From positions 1 to 64,000 of the forward strand of contig CAMBOI010000005.1 in assembly GCA_945869265.1 (NCBI GenBank): a stretch of 64,000 bases of DNA, written 5' to 3'. The notes beneath the pieces are model-generated. The model worked only from the letters and a program-made list of their open reading frames with translations. It made no database searches and was not told where the DNA came from. The stretch comes from an uncultured Prevotella sp. GTDB taxonomy: Bacteria > Bacteroidota > Bacteroidia > Bacteroidales > Bacteroidaceae. Positions 55,143 through 63,464 of this stretch are shown in pieces. The first letter of the stretch is position 1. Each line of letters opens with the position of its first letter. Both the position numbers and the translations under genes were made by a program.

Positions 55143-55499
55143 TTACTTCTCCTGCTCGGCGTTGTAAAGCGCAATATCGCCGCGCTCTGCTGTCCTGATA
55201 CGTACTGCATCCTCAATGGGGATGATGAAGATACGACCGTCTCCCACCTCGCCGGTGTGGGCTGCCTGCTGGATGGCACTTACTGTCTTCTCTACATTCT
55301 TGTCACGAACCACTACATTAACGAGAACGCGCTCGATACAACTGGTATCGTACATCACGCCACGGTATATCCTGGCCTGGCGCATCTTGCCCTCTCCACG
55401 TACATCATAGTAAGAAAACCACTCGATGTCGGCGGCAAGCAATGCTTCCTTTACATCCTCGAACTTTGTCTTACGGATGATAGCTTCAATCTTTTTCAT
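55143..55499 (-). CDS. glnK: PII-family nitrogen regulatory protein
   Basis: A 118-aa PII protein. It has MKKIEAIIRKTKFEDVKEAL, a T-loop region with altered sequence (VRGEGKMRQARIYRGVMY instead of the common GQQKG-type loop but keeping the YRG Tyr), VLVNVVVRDKNVEKTVSAI, and the B-loop/C-loop AAHTGEVGDGRIFIIPIEDAVRIRT. It senses ATP/ADP and 2-oxoglutarate and gates the Amt encoded next. First gene of the leftward nitrogen unit, divergent from dapF. Whether it is uridylylated is unclear, given the changed T-loop. Confidence 0.93.
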   Translation of the reverse strand: MKKIEAIIRKTKFEDVKEALLAADIEWFSYYDVRGEGKMRQARIYRGVMYDTSCIERVLVNVVVRDKNVEKTVSAIQQAAHTGEVGDGRIFIIPIEDAVRIRTAERGDIALYNAEQEK

Positions 55500-55555
55500 G
55501 TTTACCTCTCCTAATTTTAATTTGTTAAATCTGACATTTTGTTATATTTCGGGTG

Positions 55556-55563
55556 CAAAATTA
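55556..55563 (-). promoter_or_regulatory. -7 box TAATTTTG for glnK-amt-asnB-amt
   Basis: On the - strand TAATTTTGCACCCGAAA matches TAnnTTTG, 57 bases upstream of the glnK ATG. Confidence 0.72.
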
Positions 55564-55762
55564 CTGCTTTTTGATAGAATATGCAAGTAAATTGCGACAT
55601 AACGACAAACAAATTGCTTGATTCTTATCTTTCAATTCTTTAAATGCGGATTGTACTTACGATTTGTAATATGGAGTTACGAATTTGTGACAATTTGTTA
55701 TTTTGAATAAAAAGTTTGCATAAAAAGATATAAAAACTATTGCAAATACTAACAAATTGTTG

Positions 55763-55770
55763 TAACTTTG
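55763..55770 (+). promoter_or_regulatory. -7 box TAACTTTG for dapF-dapL
   Basis: TAACTTTGCACCCGAAA matches TAnnTTTG, 49 bases upstream of the dapF ATG. Confidence 0.72.
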
Positions 55771-55819
55771 CACCCGAAAGATAACAAAAGAGTATTCAAA
55801 CAAGAAAAAGAATAGCAAA

Positions 55820-56683
55820 ATGACAGAGACAGTAAGGTTCACAAAGATGCATGGAGCTGGTAATGATTATATATATGTTAATACATTATTATATAATATA
55901 GAAGATCCAGTGAAGGCGGCAATCCAGTGGAGTGTCCCGCATACGGGTATCGGAAGTGACGGACTTGTACTGATAGACGAGGCAAAGATACCCGAGGCTG
56001 ATTATTCGATGCGTATCTTCAATGCCGATGGAAGTGAAGCAATGATGTGTGGCAACGCATCCCGATGCATAGGCAAATATCTATACGAGAAAGGTTTGAC
56101 CGACAAGACGCAGATACGCTTGTTGACTCTCTCGGGAATAAAGATACTTAACCTCCATCTCGACGCAACCGGCAAGACGGTGGAGAGTGTTACGGTTGAC
56201 ATGCTTGAACCGGTAACAAAAAACAAGGCACAGCTTTCAACAGACGATGGTTCGTTGACTGAAGGACTGGTGGAGGCCGACGATAAAGAGTTCAGAGGAA
56301 CGTTCGTGTCGATGGGAAATCCCCATTTCGTGATCTTTGTTGATGATATCAGCGAGATTGACGTGGCACGATATGGTAAGATATTGGAATACGACCCGCT
56401 CTTTCCCGAGCGCTGCAACATTGAGTTTGCAGAAGTTCTTCCCTCGGGCGCTATTCGCACGAGAGTGTGGGAGAGAGGTAGTGGAATAACGATGGCATGC
56501 GGCACAGGAGCATGTGCAACAGCTGTGGCAGCTGCCATTACTGGCAGGGCGTCGCGCGAGAGTGACATCGTGATGGATGGCGGAACCCTCCACATTGAGT
56601 GGAACGAGCAAGATGGTCATGTGTATATGACGGGTCCAGCGGCGTTCTCATTCGAAGGAGAGGTTGCTCTCCCCGAGAAATAG
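55820..56683 (+). CDS. dapF: diaminopimelate epimerase
   Basis: A 287-aa cofactor-free racemase. The two catalytic cysteines are Cys77 in [10 protein letters not shown] and Cys227 in [11 protein letters not shown]; other signatures are [36 protein letters not shown] and [11 protein letters not shown]. It converts LL- to meso-diaminopimelate for lysine and peptidoglycan. It precedes dapL by 43 bases, so the two last steps before meso-DAP are co-expressed. Confidence 0.95.
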   Translation: MTETVRFTKMHGAGNDYIYVNTLLYNIEDPVKAAIQWSVPHTGIGSDGLVLIDEAKIPEADYSMRIFNADGSEAMMCGNASRCIGKYLYEKGLTDKTQIRLLTLSGIKILNLHLDATGKTVESVTVDMLEPVTKNKAQLSTDDGSLTEGLVEADDKEFRGTFVSMGNPHFVIFVDDISEIDVARYGKILEYDPLFPERCNIEFAEVLPSGAIRTRVWERGSGITMACGTGACATAVAAAITGRASRESDIVMDGGTLHIEWNEQDGHVYMTGPAAFSFEGEVALPEK

Positions 56684-56726
56684 GCAAAACTTCAACAATC
56701 ATATTTAAAAAGAAAAAAAGAATATT

Positions 56727-57959
56727 ATGGCATTAGTAAATGAACATTTCCTGAAGCTGCCGAACAACTACTTGTTCGCAGACATCGCAAAGAAAGTGAA
56801 TGCCTTCAAGGTTTCACATCCCAAGGCAGAGGTGATAAGTCTTGGTATCGGCGACGTTACCCAACCGCTCTGTCCCGCAGTGATAGAGGCTATGCACAAG
56901 GCTGTAGATGAAATGGCAAGCAAGGAGTCATTCCGAGGATATGGTCCGGAGCAGGGTTATCAATTTCTGCGTGATGCTATCGTAAAGAACGATTTCGTTG
57001 CACGCGGCATTCATCTTGAGGCAAGCGAGATATTCGTTAATGACGGCGCCAAGAGTGACACCGGTAATTTTCAGGAATTGGTGAGATGGGATAACAGTAT
57101 TGGAGTAACCGACCCGATCTACCCTGTGTATATCGACTCTAACGTGATGATAGGACGTGCGGGTGAGTTGGGTGAGGACGGCAAATGGAGCAACGTGACT
57201 TACATGCCGTGTTCAGCCGAGAATAATTTCACTCCGGCATTGCCCGACAAGAGGGTGGATGTTATCTATCTGTGTTATCCCAATAACCCCACGGGAACGG
57301 TGATTACACGCGACGAACTGAGAAAGTGGGTTAACTATGCCATTAAGAACGATGCACTCATTTTCTATGATGCAGCCTATGAGGCTTATATCCAGGACGA
57401 GGACATTCCTCATTCTATTTATGAGATTAAGGGTGCGAGAAAGGTGGCAGTTGAATTCCACAGCTTCTCCAAGACTGCCGGATTCACTGGTATCAGATGC
57501 GGATATACGGTAGTGCCCAAGGAACTCACTGTTGCCACCCTCACCGGCGAGCGCATTCCTCTCAATCATCTCTGGAATCGACGTCAGTGCACCAAGTTCA
57601 ATGGTACGAGCTACATCAGTCAGCGTGCTGCCGAGGCTATCTATACTCCCGAGGGCAAGGAGCAGATCAAGGCAACCATCGACTACTACATGAATAATGC
57701 CCGCACGATGTACAACACTCTTACAGATCTCGGTCTTGAGGTATATGGCGGACGCAATGCCCCATACATCTGGGTGAAGACGCCCAATGACATGGGCAGC
57801 TGGAAGTTCTTTGAGCAAATGCTCTACGAGGCTCATGTGGTATGTACCCCGGGCGTTGGCTTCGGTCCGAGTGGCGAGGGATATATCCGACTCACTGCCT
57901 TCGGCGATGCAGACGACTGCAAGGAGGCGATGGAAAGACTGAAGAAATGGTTGTCTTGA
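56727..57959 (+). CDS. dapL: LL-diaminopimelate aminotransferase
   Basis: A 410-aa PLP enzyme of fold type I. Its start [71 protein letters not shown], the PLP lysine in [19 protein letters not shown], and YIRLTAFGD are typical of DapL. It makes LL-DAP directly from tetrahydrodipicolinate and glutamate, bypassing the succinylase steps; its glutamate need fits the neighbouring nitrogen genes. Confidence 0.95.
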   Translation: MALVNEHFLKLPNNYLFADIAKKVNAFKVSHPKAEVISLGIGDVTQPLCPAVIEAMHKAVDEMASKESFRGYGPEQGYQFLRDAIVKNDFVARGIHLEASEIFVNDGAKSDTGNFQELVRWDNSIGVTDPIYPVYIDSNVMIGRAGELGEDGKWSNVTYMPCSAENNFTPALPDKRVDVIYLCYPNNPTGTVITRDELRKWVNYAIKNDALIFYDAAYEAYIQDEDIPHSIYEIKGARKVAVEFHSFSKTAGFTGIRCGYTVVPKELTVATLTGERIPLNHLWNRRQCTKFNGTSYISQRAAEAIYTPEGKEQIKATIDYYMNNARTMYNTLTDLGLEVYGGRNAPYIWVKTPNDMGSWKFFEQMLYEAHVVCTPGVGFGPSGEGYIRLTAFGDADDCKEAMERLKKWLS

Positions 57960-57960
57960 A

Positions 57961-58000
57961 AATGAAGAGTGAAGAATGAAGAATGGCTTCGCCTTTCATC
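57961..58000. repeat. AATGAAG heptamer element after dapL
   Basis: AATGAAG, AGTGAAG, AATGAAG then AATGGCTTCGCCTTTCATC, where GGC-TTC-GCC can form a small hairpin and TTTCATC is a partial inverted arm. It begins two bases after the dapL stop. The same AATGAAG unit lies inside malQ. Confidence 0.75.
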
Positions 58001-58085
58001 ATCAGTATAATCTGCTATCAATTGAAATAATAATGAGGATAATAATAATACAAACACATTTATTAGAAAAAGAAAGGGAAAGATT

Positions 58086-58805
58086 ATGAAAAATGTAAAA
58101 GGATTGGTTCTCGCAGCTATTTTGATGGTATCGGGAACATCAGTGATGACAGCACAGGACAAGGTTGAGGCTACCGTAGCAGCCGACGTTGTCAGTGATT
58201 ACGTATGGCGTGGTATTAACTGCGGAAACGCAGCATTCCAGCCCACTTTAGGTATTAGCTACAAAGGATTGTCGCTCACAGGATGGGGTAGCGTTGGTAT
58301 CGTGAACAGTGACGACACTAAGGAGTTTGACCTCACCCTCGCTTATACTACTGGCGGATTCAACATCGGTATCACCGACTATTGGTTTAATGCAGGTGGC
58401 GACCCCGAAGGACGCTATTTTGCTTATAGCGCTCACTCCACCAACCACGTCTTCGAGGCTAACATCGGTTATGATTTCGGTCCTCTCTCATTGCAGTGGT
58501 TCACCAACTTCTCGGGTAACGACTATAAGGCTGACGGCGATCGCGCATTCTCTTCTTACGTAGAGGTGGCAGCACCGTTCAAACTGGGTGGTCTCGATTG
58601 GAATGCAGCCGTGGGTGCTGTGCCTTTCAAGGATTCAGGCGTATATGGCGCATGCAGCAAGTTTGCAGTAACCAACGTGTCGCTTAAGGCTACTAAGGAT
58701 GTGAAGATCACCGACTCGTTCTCACTTCCCGTATTTGCCCAGGTTGTTGGCAATCCCCACGATCAGAAGGCATATCTTGTATGTGGATTCACGCTCATTC
58801 CTTGA
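58086..58805 (+). CDS. putative outer-membrane beta-barrel protein (TorF-like)
   Basis: A 239-aa protein with signal peptide (ending SVMTAQ) and regular amphipathic strands, starting VAADVVSDYVWRGINCGNAA, a pattern seen in TorF-type putative porins, and continuing GLSLTGWGSVGIVNSDD, NIGITDYWFNAGG, FEANIGYDFGPLSLQW. It ends AYLVCGFTLIP. Lying 48 bases before glnN in the same direction suggests a role linked to nitrogen-source entry, but no substrate can be read. Alternatively it is just an unknown outer-membrane protein. Confidence 0.6.
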   Translation: MKNVKGLVLAAILMVSGTSVMTAQDKVEATVAADVVSDYVWRGINCGNAAFQPTLGISYKGLSLTGWGSVGIVNSDDTKEFDLTLAYTTGGFNIGITDYWFNAGGDPEGRYFAYSAHSTNHVFEANIGYDFGPLSLQWFTNFSGNDYKADGDRAFSSYVEVAAPFKLGGLDWNAAVGAVPFKDSGVYGACSKFAVTNVSLKATKDVKITDSFSLPVFAQVVGNPHDQKAYLVCGFTLIP

Positions 58806-58853
58806 ACTCCATTAAATAAATAAAAAATATTAATAATATAAACTTTCAAAACA

Positions 58854-61043
58854 ATGGCAAATTTAAGATTTCAGGTTGTAGAGGAGGCATTCAAGAAGAG
58901 TCCCCTCGCCGTAGAGGCTCCGAAAGAGCGCCCTTACGAGTATTTTGGTAAGTACGTTTTCAATCGTGAGAAGATGTACAAGTATCTCCCGAAGGATGTT
59001 TATGAGAAGCTCGTTGACGTAATCGACAATGGCGCACGTCTCGACCGTTCAATTGCCGACGCAGTGGCTGCCGGTATCAAGCAGTGGGCTGTGGAGAATG
59101 GTGTCACACACTATACACACTGGTTCCAGCCCCTCACCGAGGGTACTGCCGAGAAGCACGACTCATTCATCGAGCATGACTTCAAGGGCGGTATGGTTGA
59201 GGAATTCAGCGGCAAACTGCTCGTTCAGCAGGAGCCTGATGCCTCTTCGTTCCCCTCTGGTGGTATCCGTAACACTTTCGAGGCCCGCGGTTATTCTGCC
59301 TGGGATCCTACATCGCCAGTGTTCATCATCGACGATACACTCTGTATCCCCACCATCTTTATCTCTTATACTGGTGAGGCACTCGACTATAAGGCTCCTC
59401 TGCTCCGCACATTGCATGCAGTGAATGTGGCAGCCACCGATGTCTGCAAGTATTTCTATGATGATGTCAAGAAGGTGCAGAGCAACCTCGGTTGGGAGCA
59501 GGAGTACTTCCTCGTTGACGAGGGTCTGTATTCAGCACGTCCCGACCTCCTCTTGACTGGCCGCACCCTGATGGGTCACGACTCAGCCAAGAACCAGCAG
59601 ATGGAAGACCACTACTTCGGTACTATCCCCGATCGTGTGCAGGCTTTCATGAAGGATCTTGAGATTCGCGCCCTCGAACTTGGAATTCCTTGCAAGACAC
59701 GTCACAATGAGGTTGCCCCCAACCAGTTTGAGCTTGCTCCTATCTTCGAGGAAACCAACCTCGCCGTCGATCACAACATGCTTCTCATGTCACTGATGAA
59801 GAAAGTGGCACGCAAGCACGGATTCCGCGCCCTGCTCCACGAGAAGCCATTCGCCGGCATCAACGGTTCTGGTAAGCACAACAACTGGAGTCTCTCTACC
59901 GACACAGGCGTTCTGCTCCATGCTCCTGGCAAGACTCCTAAGGACAACCTCCGTTTCGTCACCTTCATCGTCGAGACTCTGATGGGTGTATATCGTCACA
60001 ACGGACTGCTCAAGGCCTCTATCATGAGCGCAACAAATGCTCATCGTCTGGGTGCCAACGAGGCTCCTCCCGCAATCATCTCGTCGTTCCTCGGCAAGCA
60101 GCTCACCGAACTGCTCGACCACATCGAGGCTTCGGATACCGACGATCTCTTCGCCATGGCTGGCAAGCAGGGATACAAGATGGACATCCCCGAAATCCCT
60201 GAGTTGCTCATCGACAACACCGACCGCAACCGTACGTCTCCGTTCGCCTTCACCGGCAACCGCTTCGAGTTCCGTGCTGTGGGTTCCGAGGCTAACTGTG
60301 CATCGGCAATGACAGCCCTCAACGGTGCTGTAGCTGAGGCTCTCGTTGACTTCAAGGCTCGTGTTGACGCTGAGATTGCAGCTGGTAAGGATCAGACCAA
60401 GGCCATCATCGACATTCTGCGTGAGGACATCAAGACCTGCAAGCCCATCCGCTTCGACGGCAATGGATATAGCGACGAGTGGGTTGAGGAGGCTACCAAG
60501 CGCGGCTTGGATGTTGAGAAGAGTTGCCCTGTCATCTTCGAGCGCTATCTCGACGACTCAAGTGTCAAGATGTTCGAAAGTCTCAACATCATGTCGAAGA
60601 AAGAGCTTGAGGCCCGCAACGAGGTGAAGTGGGAGACATATACAAAGAAGATTCAGATTGAGGCACGCGTGATGGGCGACATCTCTATGAACCATATCAT
60701 CCCTATCGCCACTCACTATCAGTCTATGCTCGTTAAGAACGTACAGAACATGCGTAGCATCTATCCTGCCGACAAGGCCGACAAACTCTCTGAGCGTAAC
60801 TTTAAGCTCATCGAGGAAATCGCCGAGCGCACTCAGACTATCGAGCGCGGTGTGGAGGAACTCATCAACGCACGCAAGGTGGCCAACAAGATTGAGAGCG
60901 AGCACGACAAGGCCATCGCTTATCATGACACAGTGGCTCCTAAGATGGAGGAGATCCGCTACCAGATTGACAAGCTCGAACTTATCGTTGAGGATGACCT
61001 CTGGACACTACCGAAGTATCGTGAACTGCTGTTCATTAGATAA
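58854..61043 (+). CDS. glnN: glutamine synthetase type III
   Basis: A 729-aa GSIII, the large dodecameric form first studied in Bacteroides. N-terminal FRQ-type segment (ANLRFQVVEEAFKKSPLAVE), GVTHYTHWFQPLTEGTAEKH, SSFPSGGIRNTFEARGYSAW, the metal/glutamate site CKTRHNEVAPNQFELAPIFE, NHNNWS-type loop INGSGKHNNWSLSTDTG and SPFAFTGNRFEFRAVGSEAN. It forms glutamine from glutamate, ammonium and ATP, completing the cluster with PII, two Amt and AsnB. Followed by a terminator. Confidence 0.96.
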   Translation: MANLRFQVVEEAFKKSPLAVEAPKERPYEYFGKYVFNREKMYKYLPKDVYEKLVDVIDNGARLDRSIADAVAAGIKQWAVENGVTHYTHWFQPLTEGTAEKHDSFIEHDFKGGMVEEFSGKLLVQQEPDASSFPSGGIRNTFEARGYSAWDPTSPVFIIDDTLCIPTIFISYTGEALDYKAPLLRTLHAVNVAATDVCKYFYDDVKKVQSNLGWEQEYFLVDEGLYSARPDLLLTGRTLMGHDSAKNQQMEDHYFGTIPDRVQAFMKDLEIRALELGIPCKTRHNEVAPNQFELAPIFEETNLAVDHNMLLMSLMKKVARKHGFRALLHEKPFAGINGSGKHNNWSLSTDTGVLLHAPGKTPKDNLRFVTFIVETLMGVYRHNGLLKASIMSATNAHRLGANEAPPAIISSFLGKQLTELLDHIEASDTDDLFAMAGKQGYKMDIPEIPELLIDNTDRNRTSPFAFTGNRFEFRAVGSEANCASAMTALNGAVAEALVDFKARVDAEIAAGKDQTKAIIDILREDIKTCKPIRFDGNGYSDEWVEEATKRGLDVEKSCPVIFERYLDDSSVKMFESLNIMSKKELEARNEVKWETYTKKIQIEARVMGDISMNHIIPIATHYQSMLVKNVQNMRSIYPADKADKLSERNFKLIEEIAERTQTIERGVEELINARKVANKIESEHDKAIAYHDTVAPKMEEIRYQIDKLELIVEDDLWTLPKYRELLFIR

Positions 61044-61100
61044 TTTATTAATATTATACGCAGACAATCTATTTCTTTTTTTGGTTGTTTGAAGTTTGCG

Positions 61101-61141
61101 GCGGGGAATGGCTGTGAAGCTGTTTCCCGCTATTATTGTTT
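61101..61141 (+). terminator. intrinsic terminator after glnN
   Basis: GCGGGGAA (61101-61108) pairs with TTTCCCGC (61123-61130) around a GGCT/AGC inner stem; TATTATTGTTTTT follows. Confidence 0.75.
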
Positions 61142-61231
61142 TTCCACGGATTGACAAGCTTTTTATTAATACTATTTTAGCAAATATCAGCGTTTTCCTG
61201 AAAAATTCTTTGTCAAATGAAAAATTATATG

Positions 61232-61239
61232 TATCTTTG
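61232..61239 (+). promoter_or_regulatory. -7 box TATCTTTG for GH53-GH5
   Basis: TATCTTTGTGCCG matches TAnnTTTG, 22 bases upstream of the ATG at 61261. Confidence 0.7.
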
Positions 61240-61260
61240 TGCCGACAAAAAACCAAAAGT

Positions 61261-62367
61261 ATGAAAAAATATCTAATTTCATTATTTGCTCTTGTGGCAT
61301 GCATTCCTTCGATGGCACAGGACAAGAATGGCCGATTGCTAGGGGCGGATATATCAATGTTGCCCAAGTATGAGGAGAGAGGCTCCGTATTCCGTGATGC
61401 CCGAGGAAATGAGGTAAAACCATTGGAGTTCTTCAAGCAAAGCGGATGGAATGCAGCCCGCGTGCGCCTCTTCGTAAACCCCGACAAAGCTCCCGAGCAA
61501 GGTAAGGGCGAGGGCGTTTGCCAAGATATTCCTTACGTGGCAAAGTTTGGCAAGCAGATTAAGGACGCAGGAATGCAGTTTATGCTTGATTTCCATTATT
61601 CTGATACATGGGCAGATCCTGGTAAGCAGTTTATTCCGGCTGAATGGACCGACCATTCAGTTGATGCCTTGTGCAGTGAAATATACAAACATACAGTTGA
61701 GGCTCTCAAGGCTATGAAGAAGGCAGGAGCAGAGCCCGAACTGATACAGGTGGGCAATGAGATTACCAACGGAATGTTATGGCCTGTGGGTAAGATTAAT
61801 CATAATGACGAGGATGATTGGTCGATACTATGCCGTATGGTGTCAAGTGGCACCAAGGCATGCCGTGAGCAGTGCCCCAAGGCACGCATCATTATCCATA
61901 CTGAGAAAGCAGGTGACTGGGAAATCACCAAGCGCTTTTATGAGGAGTTGCGCAAGCATGGCAACGACTACGATATCATCGGACTCAGCTATTATCCCAT
62001 GTGGCATCGTAACGTAGGTGTGCTTTCTGCCACTCTTGATTCCCTTCAGACATTCTTCCCCGAAAAGGAGGTGATGATTGTTGAGACTGCCTCGTATTAT
62101 TCTCACGATAATGATAAATGGTCGAAGCCCGATTCTTATTCAGAGTTCTATCCTATCTCTATCGACGGACAGACGATGTTCACCAAGGAACTTGTGGCTG
62201 AATTACGTCGCCATCCCAATGTCACAGGACTATTCTGGTGGTTTGCCGAGGAGAATGCCTCTGGCGGTGATGTCACCAAGGGGTGGCTCAATCGTGGTCT
62301 GTTTGACAATCACACCGGCCGCGCATTACCCGCATTTTATGAATTAAATAAATATCTAATCAAATGA
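61261..62367 (+). CDS. GH53 endo-beta-1,4-galactanase
   Basis: A 368-aa secreted enzyme (signal peptide MKKYLISLFALVACIPSMA). GH53 signatures: GADISMLPKYEERG, NAARVRLFVNP, MLDFHYSDTWADPGKQ, the acid/base Glu in IQVGNEITNGMLWP and the nucleophile Glu in VMIVETASYY. It cuts beta-1,4-galactan side chains of pectin (type I arabinogalactan). A longer frame beginning with TTG at 61096 crosses the glnN terminator and the promoter, so the ATG at 61261 is used. It overlaps the next gene by four bases (ATGA). No lipobox is seen, so periplasmic or secreted by another route. Confidence 0.92.
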   Translation: MKKYLISLFALVACIPSMAQDKNGRLLGADISMLPKYEERGSVFRDARGNEVKPLEFFKQSGWNAARVRLFVNPDKAPEQGKGEGVCQDIPYVAKFGKQIKDAGMQFMLDFHYSDTWADPGKQFIPAEWTDHSVDALCSEIYKHTVEALKAMKKAGAEPELIQVGNEITNGMLWPVGKINHNDEDDWSILCRMVSSGTKACREQCPKARIIIHTEKAGDWEITKRFYEELRKHGNDYDIIGLSYYPMWHRNVGVLSATLDSLQTFFPEKEVMIVETASYYSHDNDKWSKPDSYSEFYPISIDGQTMFTKELVAELRRHPNVTGLFWWFAEENASGGDVTKGWLNRGLFDNHTGRALPAFYELNKYLIK

Positions 62368-63323
62368 AGAAAACCTTATTATTGATTGTTGCGGCAATGA
62401 TGAGCATTGCCACATTTGCAAAGAAGGACACCCCGGTAGATAAGTGGGGACAGTTGCAGGTGAAGGGAGCACAATTGTGCGACCAGAACGGAAAACCTGT
62501 TGTGCTGCGAGGTGCTAGTCTTGGATGGCACAACCTTTGGCCTCGCTTCTATAATCCAGGTGCAGTAAAATGGCTTACAGAGGATTGGAATGCCACAGTG
62601 GTGCGTGCTGCCATGGGTATAATGATCGAGGACAACTATCTCGAAAACCCACAGTTTGCCCTACAGTGCATCGAACCGGTAGTGAAGGCTGCCATCAAGC
62701 AGGGTGTGTATGTCATCATCGATTGGCATTCGCATAATCTGCTCAAGGACGAGGCAGTGAAGTTCTTTGGCGAGATGGCACAGACCTACGGCAATTATCC
62801 CAACGTAATATACGAAATATACAATGAACCTGTTGAGGATTCATGGGAATCGCTCAAGGACTATGCTGCGGCAGTGATAGGTGAGATACGCAAGTATGAT
62901 GCCGACAATGTTGTTCTCGTAGGTTGTCCCCATTGGGATCAGGACATACACATTGTGGCTGAAAGCCCGCTCAAGGGTTTCGACAACGTGATGTACACCG
63001 TTCATTTCTATGCTGCCACCCACAAGCAGTATCTGCGCGACCGAGTTGAGGCTGCAGTGTCAAAAGGTATTCCTGTTTTCGTTTCCGAGTGTGCTTCGAT
63101 GGATGCCTCTGGTGATGGTAAGATTGATGAGGGCGAGTGGGGTGCATGGATTCAGATGATGGAAAAGCAGAAAATCAGTTGGGTGTGCTGGTCTGTTAGT
63201 GACAAGAACGAGACTTGCTCCATGCTTCTTCCTCGTGCAAAGGCTACAGGCGACTGGACCGTTGACCTCATCAAGCCATGGGGAAAGATTGTAAGGCGCG
63301 ACCTTCAGAAATACAACAAGTAA
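62364..63323 (+). CDS. GH5 endo-beta-1,4-glucanase-like enzyme
   Basis: A 319-aa secreted GH5, subfamily 2-like (signal peptide MKKTLLLIVAAMMSIATFA). Features: WGQLQVKGAQLCDQNGKPVV, LRGASLGWHN, VIIDWHSHN, acid Glu in VIYEIYNEPVEDSW, YTVHFYAATHKQYLRD and nucleophile Glu in VFVSECASMDASGDG. It would cleave beta-1,4-glucan or mixed-linkage glucan. Translationally coupled to the GH53 gene, so the pair targets plant-wall polymers. Confidence 0.9.
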   Translation: MKKTLLLIVAAMMSIATFAKKDTPVDKWGQLQVKGAQLCDQNGKPVVLRGASLGWHNLWPRFYNPGAVKWLTEDWNATVVRAAMGIMIEDNYLENPQFALQCIEPVVKAAIKQGVYVIIDWHSHNLLKDEAVKFFGEMAQTYGNYPNVIYEIYNEPVEDSWESLKDYAAAVIGEIRKYDADNVVLVGCPHWDQDIHIVAESPLKGFDNVMYTVHFYAATHKQYLRDRVEAAVSKGIPVFVSECASMDASGDGKIDEGEWGAWIQMMEKQKISWVCWSVSDKNETCSMLLPRAKATGDWTVDLIKPWGKIVRRDLQKYNK

Positions 63324-63352
63324 CTCATCTTTAGGGATTTTTTACTACAGAG

Positions 63353-63376
63353 GGCTGCGCAAACGATTGCGCAGCC
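63353..63376. promoter_or_regulatory. LacI-type operator upstream of the alpha-amylase gene
   Basis: GGCTGCGCAAACGATTGCGCAGCC is a 24-bp palindrome with one central mismatched pair and the same TGCGCAA-n-CGATTGCGCA core as the sites at 39586 and 42129. Its centre is 66 bp upstream of the centre of the -7 box at 63427. As RNA it is also a perfect-looking hairpin after the GH5 stop and might double as a terminator. Confidence 0.75.
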
Positions 63377-63426
63377 TTAATCATATCTTTAACAACCATT
63401 TAACTGTTCCATCCAAGGATTTTTAC

Positions 63427-63434
63427 TACTTTTG
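63427..63434 (+). promoter_or_regulatory. -7 box TACTTTTG for the alpha-amylase gene
   Basis: TACTTTTGCGC matches TAnnTTTG, 30 bases upstream of the ATG at 63465. Confidence 0.7.
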
Positions 63435-63464
63435 CGCAAAATTCAATAAGTAAAAATCCTAAAT

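Larger units (their letters stand above)
55537..55789. other. divergent promoter region glnK / dapF with matching 23-bp start segments
   Basis: The 320 bp between the two ATGs (55500-55819) hold the two promoters listed separately. The stretches TTTGCACCCGAAA-n-ATAACAAAA at 55537-55559 (- strand) and 55767-55789 (+ strand) agree at 22 of 23 positions. The DNA between is AT-rich with no further palindrome noticed. Confidence 0.65.
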
